Below are positions 33,348 through 41,920 of a DNA stretch of 64,000 nucleotides, one piece after another (the first letter of the stretch is position 1; every line of letters begins with the position of its first letter). A program made the translations under genes and the position numbers. Below the pieces are notes generated by a model that worked only from the letters and a program-made list of their open reading frames with translations, did not search any database and had not been told where the DNA came from. The DNA comes from 2-02-FULL-45-10 sp964478235 (GTDB lineage: Bacteria > Patescibacteriota > Patescibacteriia > Magasanikbacterales > GWA2-37-8), in NCBI GenBank assembly GCA_964478235.1, contig CAYZGX010000001.1, positions 124,001-188,000 of the forward strand, given 5' to 3'.

Positions 33348-35432
33348 ATGGCTGAAGAAGTAAAGAAAAAAGGGAATTATAGCGCTGAGAGCATTACTGT
33401 CCTCGAAGGTTTAGAGGCTGTCCGTCGTCGTCCAGGTATGTATATCGGGTCGACCGGCGTCACTGGTTTACACCATCTTATTTGGGAAGTCGTCGATAAC
33501 TCTATCGATGAAGCGATGGCTGGCTACGCTAAAAACATCACCGTCACCCTCCTCCCCGATCACTACGTACAAGTCACCGACGATGGTCGTGGTATCCCCG
33601 TTGATCTTCATCCAACCAAAAAAGTCAGCGCGCTTGAAATCGTTATGACCGTGCTACATGCCGGTGGTAAATTCGGCGGTGAAGGCTATAAAATCTCTGG
33701 TGGTTTACACGGTGTGGGTGCATCTGTTGTTAATGCCCTATCTACCAACACCAAAGTCGAAGTCCGTCGCGAAGGCAAAGTCTGGTTCCAAGAATATAAA
33801 CAAGGTAAACCAGTCAAAAAAGTCGCTGAAATCGGCAAAAGCAAAGAAACCGGCACCACCACCACCTTCCGCCCCGATGACACTATTTTTGAAACACTTA
33901 ATTTTGAGTGGAAAACCATTATTGACCACTTGCGTCAGCACACCTATCTGACCAAAGGTATTCACATGACGATTAGCGATAAACGTTCTGCCGAAGAACG
34001 CGCTAAAGACGTTACTGCTATCAACTTCCCAAACCCAACCTATCAGTTCTATTTTGAAGGCGGCGTCGCTTCCTATGTTCGCTACATTAGCCAAACCAAA
34101 GAAGCCAAAAATGAAAACGTTTTCTACGTTGAAAAAGAAGAACAAGGCGTCGGTGTAGAAATCGCCCTTCAATATACTGGTGAATATACTGAATCGTTAT
34201 TTGCCTTCACCAACAACATCTTCAACCCAGATGGCGGTACTCATGTCGCCGGCTTCCGCACTGCTCTCACTCGCAGTATCAACACCTACGCTCGCAACAA
34301 AAGCTTTTTAAAAGAAAAGGATCCGAACTTATCCGGCGACGATGTTCGTGAAGGCTTGAACGCTGTTATCTCGGTCAAAATCCGCGAACCGCAATTTGAA
34401 GGTCAAACCAAAGGCAAGCTCGGCAACACTGAAGCAAAAACCGCTGTTGAAAGCGTGCTTGGCGACGCCTTCCTTATCTTCCTCGAAGAACATCCAAAAG
34501 ATGGTGAAGCCATTGTTGGCAAATGTGTCCTCGCTGCTCGCGCTCGCGCTGCTGCCAAAATTGCTCGCGACACCATCCTCCGCAAAGGCGCTCTTGAAGG
34601 TTTCACCTTGCCTGGTAAACTCGCCGACTGCTCTAGTCGCAACGCCGAAGACTCCGAACTCTTCATTGTGGAAGGTGACTCGGCTGGCGGTTCAGCCAAA
34701 CAAGGACGCGATCGCGAACATCAAGCCATTTTGCCACTCCGTGGTAAAGTGCTCAATGTTGAACGCGCTCGTCTTGATAAAATCCTCGCTAACAACGAAT
34801 TAAAATCGCTTATCATTGCGATGGGAGCAAACATCGGTGAACAATTTGATATCACCAAGCTCCGCTATCATCGCATCGTTATTATGACCGATGCCGACGT
34901 AGACGGCGCGCATATTCGCACCCTACTCCTCACTTTCCTCTATCGCTATTATCCAGAGCTCATCAAGCAGGGTCACATCTATATTGCCCAACCACCACTC
35001 TACAGCATCAAATACGGCAAAGAGATGCGCTACGCCTATAACGATGAAGAAAAAACCAACATCCTCAAAGATTTAGAGGCCAAAAAAGCCGACAAAGTTG
35101 AAGCTAAAAAGAAAAAAACCGCCGAAGAAACTGCCGAAGCGACAGCTGAAGCTGGCGCACCAGTCGTTGAAGGCGACGGTAGCGAAATCGAAGCGATGGT
35201 TATCGGTGGCATCAAAGTAGCTATTCAGCGCTACAAAGGTTTAGGAGAAATGAACCCTGAGCAGCTCTGGGAAACCACGATGAATCCAGACAATCGCATT
35301 ATGAAAAAAGTTACTGCCGACGATGCTGAACTCGCCAATGAAACATTTGAAATTCTCATGGGCGACGAAGTTGAACCTCGCAAAAAGTTTATTCAAACCT
35401 ACGCGAAGAGTGTTCAAAATCTCGATATCTAA
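33348..35432 (+). CDS. gyrB: DNA gyrase subunit B
   Basis: ATPase subunit of type IIA topoisomerase. 694 residues: GHKL ATPase (RRRPGMYIGSTG, EVVDNSIDEA, DDGRGIPV, GGLHGVGASVVNAL), transducer, TOPRIM (EGDSAGGSAKQGRD, MTDADVDGAHIRTLLLTF) and C-terminal QRYKGLGEMNPEQLWETTM. About 45 Lys/Glu/Ala-rich residues (near 575-620) interrupt the TOPRIM tail; such an insertion is variable in the family. ParE is the alternative, but the C-terminal motif and single copy here favour GyrB. Confidence 0.94.
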   Translation: MAEEVKKKGNYSAESITVLEGLEAVRRRPGMYIGSTGVTGLHHLIWEVVDNSIDEAMAGYAKNITVTLLPDHYVQVTDDGRGIPVDLHPTKKVSALEIVMTVLHAGGKFGGEGYKISGGLHGVGASVVNALSTNTKVEVRREGKVWFQEYKQGKPVKKVAEIGKSKETGTTTTFRPDDTIFETLNFEWKTIIDHLRQHTYLTKGIHMTISDKRSAEERAKDVTAINFPNPTYQFYFEGGVASYVRYISQTKEAKNENVFYVEKEEQGVGVEIALQYTGEYTESLFAFTNNIFNPDGGTHVAGFRTALTRSINTYARNKSFLKEKDPNLSGDDVREGLNAVISVKIREPQFEGQTKGKLGNTEAKTAVESVLGDAFLIFLEEHPKDGEAIVGKCVLAARARAAAKIARDTILRKGALEGFTLPGKLADCSSRNAEDSELFIVEGDSAGGSAKQGRDREHQAILPLRGKVLNVERARLDKILANNELKSLIIAMGANIGEQFDITKLRYHRIVIMTDADVDGAHIRTLLLTFLYRYYPELIKQGHIYIAQPPLYSIKYGKEMRYAYNDEEKTNILKDLEAKKADKVEAKKKKTAEETAEATAEAGAPVVEGDGSEIEAMVIGGIKVAIQRYKGLGEMNPEQLWETTMNPDNRIMKKVTADDAELANETFEILMGDEVEPRKKFIQTYAKSVQNLDI

Positions 35433-35437
35433 ATAAT

Positions 35438-35473
35438 AAAAAAATCCGGTCACCTCTTGTGCCGGATTTTTTT
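35438..35473. terminator. Bidirectional terminator after gyrB
   Basis: AAAAAAATCCGG/CCGGATTTTTTT (35438-35449 with 35462-35473). It overlaps the last bases of the convergent phosphatase gene by two. Confidence 0.88.
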
Positions 35474-36353
35474 ATTGAGTTGGAGTTATTAAGACCGCAG
35501 TCATATCATCTGGTTTGCTACGGGGAGACTGTCGCTTGTTAAGCCGCGACACAGTCTGTGCCGCATCAACTAAAAGTGGCACCGTGCCCATAGGGTCTTT
35601 AGGATCAGCCTCCATCAAAAACGATCCCATTTGTTCACGAGTTAAATTATCATGAATACCGTCGCTTGTGATAAGAAGCCGCTCCCCTGGTCGGAGTTCA
35701 TACACTCGCATTCTCGGCTGAATGCGAGCGCTACCAAGCGCCTGCCACAAAATATTCCGCCGATGAAAAATATGTTCTTCGTCAGGCAGCAGTGGAGTAG
35801 TTTTGCTATCAATATAACTATCGAGTGCCTCTTGCATTTGCCAAGCCTTTTCAGCATTAAAAAGATTTTTTTTAGTACACGCTCGGTAGAGCTCATAGGT
35901 GTCGTCAAGCGTGAGCGATTCAAGCACGCCGGTGGTGTGTTGAACGTAGACCCGACTATCACCAACATTACCAATCACCGCATATCGCTTCCCACCCTCG
36001 TTATGGAGCTTTACCACCGAAGCCGTCGTCGCCATATCAGCCAACTTTGGCTCAGCTTTTTTATGTTCAAGAATCCGATGATTTGCTGTTTCAAGCGAGT
36101 GTTTTACCAACTTCTCAACCTCAGCCAACGACATATGCGGCGAAGCTTCACGAAGCACTTGGGAAGTGGCGTCCCGAGCAATTTTAGAAACAATATCGGC
36201 TCCTGAGTGTCCACCCGCAGCATCAAACACCCCTGCCACTCCAAGTTCGGCATCTTGAAAAAAAGCATCTTCATTCCGTTCGGGATGATGCTCACTTGGA
36301 TAACTCACTGATTCAATATGACACAAACGACCGCGAGTGGGTTCTCGTTCCAT
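35472..36353 (-). CDS. PP2C-family serine/threonine protein phosphatase
   Basis: Metal-dependent phosphatase. 293 residues from ATG 36353: HPERNEDAFF (first metal aspartate), GVFDAAGGHSGAD (in place of the usual FDGMGGH), VGDSRVY, LLITSDGIHDNL and DDMTAVLI. Key aspartates are kept. It is cytoplasmic with no receptor domain. No partner kinase is in the window. Promoter candidate TTCCAA (36404-36399), 17 bp, TATACT (36381-36376). Confidence 0.88.
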   Translation of the reverse strand: MEREPTRGRLCHIESVSYPSEHHPERNEDAFFQDAELGVAGVFDAAGGHSGADIVSKIARDATSQVLREASPHMSLAEVEKLVKHSLETANHRILEHKKAEPKLADMATTASVVKLHNEGGKRYAVIGNVGDSRVYVQHTTGVLESLTLDDTYELYRACTKKNLFNAEKAWQMQEALDSYIDSKTTPLLPDEEHIFHRRNILWQALGSARIQPRMRVYELRPGERLLITSDGIHDNLTREQMGSFLMEADPKDPMGTVPLLVDAAQTVSRLNKRQSPRSKPDDMTAVLITPTQ

Positions 36354-36413
36354 ATAACTAATAACAAGCACCCGTAGTATACGCTATTTTTCGCTTTTTT
36401 GGAACGAAGAAAA

Positions 36414-36478
36414 TAAAAAAGACACTGACTTCAAATTTTGAAACCAGTGTCTTGCTGAGGTCTGTCGAAACAGACCTC
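36414..36478 (-). terminator. Double hairpin terminator behind the 153-residue lipoprotein
   Basis: First GAGGTCTG/CAGACCTC (36457-36464 with 36471-36478), then AAGACACTG/CAGTGTCTT (36419-36427 with 36445-36453) followed by six T's on the minus strand. Confidence 0.88.
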
Positions 36479-36520
36479 GAGAGAACTTATCTCTCAAATG
36501 TATTGCCTCACAAATGTCGG

Positions 36521-36982
36521 CTAGTAGCCGGCACCAGCAAAAGCTTTGGCTGCCGAAGTATCCATCCCCGACCAGCTGTTACCCTTCCCCACTTCAGCGG
36601 TGAAGAACGACCAGAAATCAGATGTAGGCTGCAGCTTGCTGCCATCCCCCATCTGCTCAAGCGAGATCGCCCGAACTTCGTAGTACTTCCCCGGCTCAAG
36701 ATTGGGCAGGGTAACAATGCCACGCGTGCCGTGGCCACCATCGATGAAACGGCTCTCCTTGTTCTTGTCGTGCGCCGGACGAACTTCAAGCGTGACCGGC
36801 ACCGGGCGAGTGGCTCGCCAGGTGAGGACGGCAGAAGTTTCACCAATATCCTTCGGCGGATCAATCTTGACGATGGTCGCCTGCTCCTCAGTGCTCTTCG
36901 AGCAAGCGAGAATAGGGCTGAGAAAAAACACTGCCGAAAGGATAAAGAACAGAACAGCAATCGGAGACGTTGACTTCTGCAT
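36521..36982 (-). CDS. lipoprotein with fibronectin-like domain, atypical composition
   Basis: 153 residues from ATG 36982, supported by GAGG eight nucleotides upstream. The lipobox ends ILAC (near residue 27). The outer part (TSAVLTWRATRPVPVTLEVR, then a GKYYEVRAI strand) resembles one FN3-type sandwich. Like the secreted protein at 22755-23237 it is more GC-rich than its neighbours and uses a clear Shine-Dalgarno. It has a long leader and a double terminator. Partner unknown. Confidence 0.75.
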   Translation of the reverse strand: MQKSTSPIAVLFFILSAVFFLSPILACSKSTEEQATIVKIDPPKDIGETSAVLTWRATRPVPVTLEVRPAHDKNKESRFIDGGHGTRGIVTLPNLEPGKYYEVRAISLEQMGDGSKLQPTSDFWSFFTAEVGKGNSWSGMDTSAAKAFAGAGY

Positions 36983-37158
36983 AGGAACTACCTCGCGAGA
37001 CGAGCTCGCAAAATGTGCCACTTTTGGCACGGGGGGGTGAAGTACAGAGATATTTCAGCCGATTCCAAGCGACATCTGATCGCCTTCTATCGACTGAAAA
37101 CCTCATTGTAAAGAACAAACCAATACCACAGTATAGTATAAAAACGAGGTTTTGTCAA
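36983..37158 (-). promoter_or_regulatory. Promoter and 140-nt structured leader of the lipoprotein
   Basis: TTGACA (37158-37153), 17-bp spacer, TATACT (37135-37130) put the start near 37123. The leader carries GTGCCA-AAAG-TGGCAC (37030-37015) and a GCGAG/CTCGC hairpin (about 37008-36994) abutting the GAGG ribosome site, so translation control by structure is plausible. Confidence 0.65.
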
Positions 37159-37215
37159 GATAACGACAAAAATAATGGCTAAGATTAGCCAAAGTGCTGT
37201 ACACAGGGCTGCACC

Positions 37216-37276
37216 TTGACGTCACCCCCTTTTTCCGCTATACTACGGACATACTTAAACGGCCTCAGAGCCGTTT
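37216..37276 (+). promoter_or_regulatory. secE-nusG promoter and leader hairpin
   Basis: TTGACG (37216-37221), 17-bp spacer, TATACT (37239-37244). Leader hairpin AAACGGC/GCCGTTT (37257-37263 with 37270-37276) precedes the secE ATG at 37293. Confidence 0.8.
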
Positions 37277-37292
37277 TAAAATACCTTTATCT

Positions 37293-37481
37293 ATGATCAG
37301 CCAAGCCAAAAAGTACATCCTCGACTCATATGAGGAAGCTAAGAAAGTCACCTGGCCTACCAAGAACCAAACTATCAACTATAGTTTGCTCGTTATCGCG
37401 CTCAGCGTCGGCATGGCTATCTTTTTCTCGCTCCTTGACTACGGTTTTTCTGCTGGGTTGAGTCAGCTTATCAATCGCTAA
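37293..37481 (+). CDS. secE: preprotein translocase subunit SecE
   Basis: Essential membrane subunit of SecYEG. 62 residues: an amphipathic helix with the hallmark EEAKKVTWPTKNQ and one transmembrane helix (about 27-48). I choose ATG 37293; the longer open frame begins before the promoter. It is followed by nusG 21 nt later, the standard bacterial order. Confidence 0.94.
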   Translation: MISQAKKYILDSYEEAKKVTWPTKNQTINYSLLVIALSVGMAIFFSLLDYGFSAGLSQLINR

Positions 37482-37502
37482 TCATTTTCTTCTCTTTATA
37501 CT

Positions 37503-38051
37503 ATGGCAAAACAAACCCTCAATCTGGGTCGACGCTGGTATGTGCTCCACACCTACAGTGGTTACGAAGAAAATGTAAAACATAATATCGAACAACGTAT
37601 CGAATCATTCGATATGCGCGATAAAATCTTCGCTGTTCTCGTCCCAAAAGAAAAACGAATTAAAATCAAAAACGGCAAACGTACTCAGAGCGAAGAAAAA
37701 ATCTTCCCTGGCTACATCTTGGTGGAAATGATTGTGACTGATGATTCCTGGTATGTCGTTCGCAACACTCCAAACGTCACTGGCTTCGTTGGTAGCGGTA
37801 CTACCCCTACTCCGATTGATCAGAAAGAAGTTGATTCTCTCTTGAAGCGCGTCAACACCACTTCTGAACCTACTCAAAAAATTGATGTGGAAATGGGTGA
37901 CGTGGTTCGCATCGTTGATGGTCCATTCAAGAATTTTGAAGGTAAAATCAGCCAAGTCGACCACGAACGTGGTCGTATCAAAGCCCTGGTGTCTATGTTT
38001 GGTCGCGAAACGCCAGTTGAGCTCGATGCTTTACAAGTTAAGAAAATTTAG
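37503..38051 (+). CDS. nusG: transcription termination/antitermination protein NusG
   Basis: Processivity factor for RNA polymerase. 182 residues with an N-terminal NGN domain (WYVLHTYSGYEENV, FPGYILVEM, VRNTPNVTGFVG) and a C-terminal KOW domain (GDVVRIVDGPFKNFEGKI). Normal length; no insertion. Confidence 0.97.
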   Translation: MAKQTLNLGRRWYVLHTYSGYEENVKHNIEQRIESFDMRDKIFAVLVPKEKRIKIKNGKRTQSEEKIFPGYILVEMIVTDDSWYVVRNTPNVTGFVGSGTTPTPIDQKEVDSLLKRVNTTSEPTQKIDVEMGDVVRIVDGPFKNFEGKISQVDHERGRIKALVSMFGRETPVELDALQVKKI

Positions 38052-38108
38052 GTAGGATGATGCCGGGCTCGCTTCTAAGCCCAGAGAATCCGATTTATAA
38101 CTATTTAT

Positions 38109-38531
38109 ATGGCTAAAAAAGTAATGACGCAGGTCAAGCTCCAAATCGTTGGTGGCGCTGCTAACCCAGCACCTCCAATCGGTCCAGCGCTTGGTCAACA
38201 CGGCGTGAATATCGCTGGTTTCTGTAAAGAATTCAACGATAAAACCAAAGAAATGAAAGGCGAAGTGGTTCCAGTCATCATCTCGGTGTATGACGACCGC
38301 AGTTTCACCTTTATCATGAAAACAGCTCCAGTAGCTGAAATGATCAAGAAAGCAGCGAAGATCGCTAAAGGTTCTGGTAAACCTCTCCAAGAAAAAGTTG
38401 GTAAAATTACCAAAGCTCAGGTACGCGAAATCGCGGAAAAGAAAATGCCTGACTTAAACTGCCACACTGTTGAAGCAGCGATGAATATGGTCATCGGCAC
38501 CGCTCGTCAAATGGGTGTTACAGTTGAATAA
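38109..38531 (+). CDS. rplK: 50S ribosomal protein uL11
   Basis: GTPase-center protein. 140 residues: KLQIVGGAANPAPPIGPALGQHGVNI, then the C-terminal rRNA-binding domain ending CHTVEAAMNMVIGTARQMGVTVE. In most bacteria rplA follows directly; here a terminator follows and the next gene is queA on the other strand, so uL1 is not encoded in this cluster. Confidence 0.97.
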   Translation: MAKKVMTQVKLQIVGGAANPAPPIGPALGQHGVNIAGFCKEFNDKTKEMKGEVVPVIISVYDDRSFTFIMKTAPVAEMIKKAAKIAKGSGKPLQEKVGKITKAQVREIAEKKMPDLNCHTVEAAMNMVIGTARQMGVTVE

Positions 38532-38543
38532 CCACAACACAAA

Positions 38544-38577
38544 GAAAAAACAGGCCACTCAAGGTCTGTTTTTTTGT
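38544..38577. terminator. Bidirectional terminator after rplK
   Basis: AAAAAACAGGCC...GGTCTGTTTTTTT, stem of about ten pairs with one G-T pair, between convergent rplK and queA. Confidence 0.85.
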
Positions 38578-39701
38578 TATTTAATCAACATCGCATCGCC
38601 AAAGCTATAGAACCGATACCCTTCTCGTATCGCCTGCTCGTAACATTTAAGGGTGAATTCCCTATCCCCCACAAAAGCCGAAACGAGCATGAGGAGCGTC
38701 GATTTTGGTAAATGAAAATTAGTAATCAACGCGTCGACAATTTGAAATTTGAAACCAGGCGTAATGAAAATATTGATATCACCGCTAAACGGATTTAATT
38801 TATCTTTGTGTTCATCGCTTTTTTTGCTTCCCCCCATCACCCGCGCTGCTATCCCCTCCAAACTACGCACCGTGGTGGTGCCAACGGCGATAACCCGGCG
38901 CCCTTCGGCTTTGGCCAGATTAATAATCTCAGCATTTTTGTCGGTGAGCTCCACCCATTCGCTATGCATCACATGCTCAGACAGCACATCAGCCTTTACC
39001 GGCAAAAAAGTACCCAGACCCACATGAAGCGTCACTTCGGCAAACTGTACACCCTTGGCTTTGAGAAGCTCAATCAACTCGGGGGTAAAATGAAACCCGG
39101 CCGTTGGGGCAGCCACTGATCCTTCGTGCTTAGCATAGACCGTCTGATACCGATGCAACACATCTTCCACACCGCTTCCGTCAACATACGGTGGGGTCGG
39201 CACTTCGCCATATTCATTGGCTTTAGCACGCACCACCAAATCATCGTAGGCAAACTGCATGAGAATGGTGCCGTCAGCTTCTTTGAGCATTACTTCGCCT
39301 TCAAAATCTGGAGCAAAACGCACCTTCGTACCCAAGCGAAGTTTTTTCCCTGGCTTAGCCAACACCTTCCAAACATGCACATTTTCCATCGGACGCACCA
39401 AAAAAACTTCCACCTGCGGACGACCAACAACTTCTCCGGTTGGTTCATCTTTCTCTTCGACACCATCAGCTCCATCGTTTAAAACGACCTCACCGTGAAG
39501 ACGGGCTTTGAACACTTTGGAATTATTCCAGACCAAAACGTCACCTTCGCTCAAATACTGAGTAATATTTTGGAAGATCCGACCTTCTGTCGTGTGTTTA
39601 TCTTTATCCACCACCATCAGGCGCGAACTATCGCGAGGCTCCACTGGAACTTGGGCAATTGAGCTGACGGGAAGTTTAAAATCAAAATCAGACGTTTTCA
39701 T
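38577..39701 (-). CDS. queA: S-adenosylmethionine:tRNA ribosyltransferase-isomerase
   Basis: Builds epoxyqueuosine on tRNA wobble position 34. 374 residues from ATG 39701: DFKLPVSSIAQVPVEPRDSSRLMV, LVWNNSKVFKARLHG, TAGFHFTPELI, HVGLGTFLPV, AVGTTTVRSLEG and LPKSTLLMLVSAF. A Glu/Asp-rich insertion of about 20 residues lies near residue 85. The partner tgt is not in the window. It follows mltG by 4 nt. Confidence 0.95.
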   Translation of the reverse strand: MKTSDFDFKLPVSSIAQVPVEPRDSSRLMVVDKDKHTTEGRIFQNITQYLSEGDVLVWNNSKVFKARLHGEVVLNDGADGVEEKDEPTGEVVGRPQVEVFLVRPMENVHVWKVLAKPGKKLRLGTKVRFAPDFEGEVMLKEADGTILMQFAYDDLVVRAKANEYGEVPTPPYVDGSGVEDVLHRYQTVYAKHEGSVAAPTAGFHFTPELIELLKAKGVQFAEVTLHVGLGTFLPVKADVLSEHVMHSEWVELTDKNAEIINLAKAEGRRVIAVGTTTVRSLEGIAARVMGGSKKSDEHKDKLNPFSGDINIFITPGFKFQIVDALITNFHLPKSTLLMLVSAFVGDREFTLKCYEQAIREGYRFYSFGDAMLIK

Positions 39702-39705
39702 ACGC

Positions 39706-40488
39706 TTAGCGTAAATACTTATAACGATTCGTATTATGCTCATCAAGCGTTTTAGCGTAACGCATAGTACCATCAGATCCAGTTAAAAAATACCAATACG
39801 GATTTTTGGTAGGCTCTAGTGTTGCTTGGATAGAAACGAGACTTGGCATAGAAATAGCGGTTGGTGGCAGTCCACGGTGCTTGTAGGTATTCCACAGTGA
39901 ATCAATCCCCCGCTCTTGATCGGTAGTATACACGTCGCCAGTTCTGTCGACAAAATAATGAACACTCGAATCAACCTGCAACGCCCAACCAATACCAATA
40001 CGACGCCATAAAATATCAGCAATCATTTTACGACTTTCGAGCGTTCGTGCTTCACGTTCTACAATACTCGCCATGATTATCACTTCATCCATCGTCACCC
40101 CACGAGCTTTGGCAATCGCTCGCATCTCATCGGTAATTTGCATGTCACGCAAATCACTAAATCGCTTAATCACTTCGGCGACGGTTGATCCTTTATAAAA
40201 ACGAACCGTCTCGGGCGCCAGCCAACCTTCTTTGTTGTTGTTAGCGAGTGGTTTTCCTGTAACCGCATAAACATCAGCGGTCGTTGAAGCTACTCCTTGT
40301 TTTACCAAATACTCGGCCACATCACGCAGATTCCAACCAGGAATAAGTGTAATCGTAATTTCTTCGCGCGGCACAAACACCACCGGCGGCGGCGTTGGAT
40401 TAGCGGTTTCATAGAGCTTCCAGGCCAAAAAAGGCGCTGTCGCCAAAATAAAAACGGTGGTAGCTAGAGCTTTTGCGTTGAAAGACAT
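39706..40488 (-). CDS. mltG: endolytic murein transglycosylase MltG (YceG-like)
   Basis: Cleaves nascent glycan strands to end them. 260 residues from ATG 40488: an N-terminal transmembrane helix (about 8-24), a LysM-like region (ITLIPGWNLRDVAEYLVKQGV) and the YceG core with the catalytic glutamate in IIMASIVEREA, then LQVDSSVHYF, YNTYKHRGLPP-type NTYKHRGLPPTAIS and YWYFLTGSDG. Shorter than the 340 residues of E. coli but complete in core motifs. Confidence 0.92.
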   Translation of the reverse strand: MSFNAKALATTVFILATAPFLAWKLYETANPTPPPVVFVPREEITITLIPGWNLRDVAEYLVKQGVASTTADVYAVTGKPLANNNKEGWLAPETVRFYKGSTVAEVIKRFSDLRDMQITDEMRAIAKARGVTMDEVIIMASIVEREARTLESRKMIADILWRRIGIGWALQVDSSVHYFVDRTGDVYTTDQERGIDSLWNTYKHRGLPPTAISMPSLVSIQATLEPTKNPYWYFLTGSDGTMRYAKTLDEHNTNRYKYLR

Positions 40489-40493
40489 ACGCG

Positions 40494-41180
40494 TTATTCG
40501 CTCCAATTGTCGCGGGCCCAAGCTAAACGCTCTGGCACACCAATATCTATCCACGGAAGATCCGACTGATACACATACAGGCCAGTCATATTTGGAAAGA
40601 CGTCATACTCAATACTAAACGACTTGGCTTCAGGAAAATATTTTTTAGCTTGTTCGGTAAACAGGTAAATACCACCATTAATATATCCTGGCTCATGACG
40701 ACCTTCTTTTTCTTTAAATTCTTTGAGATGAAAATCACCTTCATACGACAAAGTGCCATATGACGCTGCATCATCTACTCGTGTAGCTAAAATAAGCCCG
40801 TCACTCGCTAGATCAAGACGACTAGCCATGGCAGTCAAATCAACGGTGGTGAGTACGTCGCCATTTAACACAATCACTGGTTCGTGTTGGTTAGTAACGT
40901 GTTCCCAAGCAAATTTAATCGCTCCACCTGTTCCCAAACGCTCTTCTTCAATTGCATAGATAAGCCGAACACCAAGATGAGATACACCAATTGTTTCAAA
41001 CAATACTTTTGAGAGATGACCAGCGGCCAAAACCACCTCGGTAATACCTAATTTTTTTAGTTTTTCCAATTGCCAATCAAGGACAGTGCGTCCTTTAATT
41101 TCTAGAAGTATTTTAGGAATATTTTTAGTGATTTCACCGAGTCGAGTCGATAAACCTCCACACAAAATAATAGCCTGCAT
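40494..41180 (-). CDS. sugar-phosphate nucleotidyltransferase
   Basis: Transfers NMP to a sugar 1-phosphate. 228 residues: AIILCGGLSTRLGEITKNIPK (GGxxxRL and the lysine), LGTGGAIKFAWEHV, VLNGDVLTTVD, GYINGGIYLF and WIDIGVPERL. The nearest named relatives are HddC/RmlA/MurNAc-1-P uridylyltransferase types; the sugar cannot be told. Its place in a mltG-PAP2 wall cluster fits a cell-surface sugar. Confidence 0.87.
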   Translation of the reverse strand: MQAIILCGGLSTRLGEITKNIPKILLEIKGRTVLDWQLEKLKKLGITEVVLAAGHLSKVLFETIGVSHLGVRLIYAIEEERLGTGGAIKFAWEHVTNQHEPVIVLNGDVLTTVDLTAMASRLDLASDGLILATRVDDAASYGTLSYEGDFHLKEFKEKEGRHEPGYINGGIYLFTEQAKKYFPEAKSFSIEYDVFPNMTGLYVYQSDLPWIDIGVPERLAWARDNWSE

Positions 41181-41187
41181 AGCGTAT

Positions 41188-41712
41188 TTAAAAAAACAAA
41201 ACGAGTAAATACCAGCTAAACGATGTAAGAAGAGCGGCTACAGAAAAACCGCCAACAATATCAAATGGGTAATGAGCCCCGGCAAAAACCCGACCAAACG
41301 AAACCCATACTGCTAAAATTGGAAACACCTCAAAACCCGGAACAGTGAACAAAAAACCAAGGCCAGTGACGAGCCAAGCCGTCATAGCATGATCAGATGG
41401 AAACGACTTCGCTCCAAGCGGAGTATAAAGCATTTTTGTTTCTGGGTGCGATACAAACGGACGAGGTTCGTGAACTAACAGGCCAATTATATAATTAATC
41501 CCCCACCCGACAAGCCAGGCGACAGCGAGCCAAGCAACCGGCACAAACGTCGCCCGTACATCACCAGACACGCTATAGAGCCCGCCAGCTACAAACCAAC
41601 CAACTAGGGCAAAAATGACCCATTCAGCACCAGCACGACCAAAAGCATCCAGCCAGCGAAAACGGCCTTGAAGATTGTTGATTTTGCGAAAAAATTCAAA
41701 ATTATAGTCCAT
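41188..41712 (-). CDS. PAP2-family membrane phosphatase
   Basis: 174 residues, five to six transmembrane helices, and the acid phosphatase motifs: LVHEPRPF (motif 1), KSFPSDHA (motif 2) and FGRVFAGAHYPFDIVGG (motif 3). A BcrC-type undecaprenyl-diphosphatase role in lipid carrier recycling is likely given the wall gene neighbours, but a phosphatidate substrate is possible. First gene of the PAP2-nucleotidyltransferase-mltG-queA run. Confidence 0.87.
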   Translation of the reverse strand: MDYNFEFFRKINNLQGRFRWLDAFGRAGAEWVIFALVGWFVAGGLYSVSGDVRATFVPVAWLAVAWLVGWGINYIIGLLVHEPRPFVSHPETKMLYTPLGAKSFPSDHAMTAWLVTGLGFLFTVPGFEVFPILAVWVSFGRVFAGAHYPFDIVGGFSVAALLTSFSWYLLVLFF

Positions 41713-41777
41713 AGAATGAGTAGGCGTATCTTACCATTGCGGTCAGCTCCTGGCAATGGTCAAAAAACACCTTAATC

Positions 41778-41806
41778 TTGAAAAAAAACCCGATAACTGC
41801 TACACT
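41778..41806 (+). promoter_or_regulatory. Promoter of tRNA-Ile and following genes
   Basis: TTGAAA (41778-41783), 17-bp spacer, TACACT (41801-41806), 27 nt before the tRNA. Confidence 0.75.
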
Positions 41807-41833
41807 ACGGACACCTTTTGCGCAAACCACAAT

Positions 41834-41907
41834 GCGCCTGTAGCTCAGTCGGTAAGAGCACTACCCTTATAAGGTAGGGGTCGGTGGTTCGAGTCCACCC
41901 CGGCGCA
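41834..41907 (+). tRNA. tRNA-Ile(UAU)
   Basis: Complete cloverleaf: acceptor GCGCCTG/CCGGCGC (one T-C mismatch at pair 6-67), D-arm GCTC/GAGC, anticodon arm CTACC-CTTATAA-GGTAG, T-arm GGTGG-TTCGAGT-CCACC, discriminator A. The anticodon is TAT, reading AUA directly, rather than the usual bacterial CAU with lysidine. No CCA is encoded (A is followed by CAC). It is 13 nt before the pseudouridine synthase gene. Confidence 0.93.
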
Positions 41908-41920
41908 CACTATTCATACT

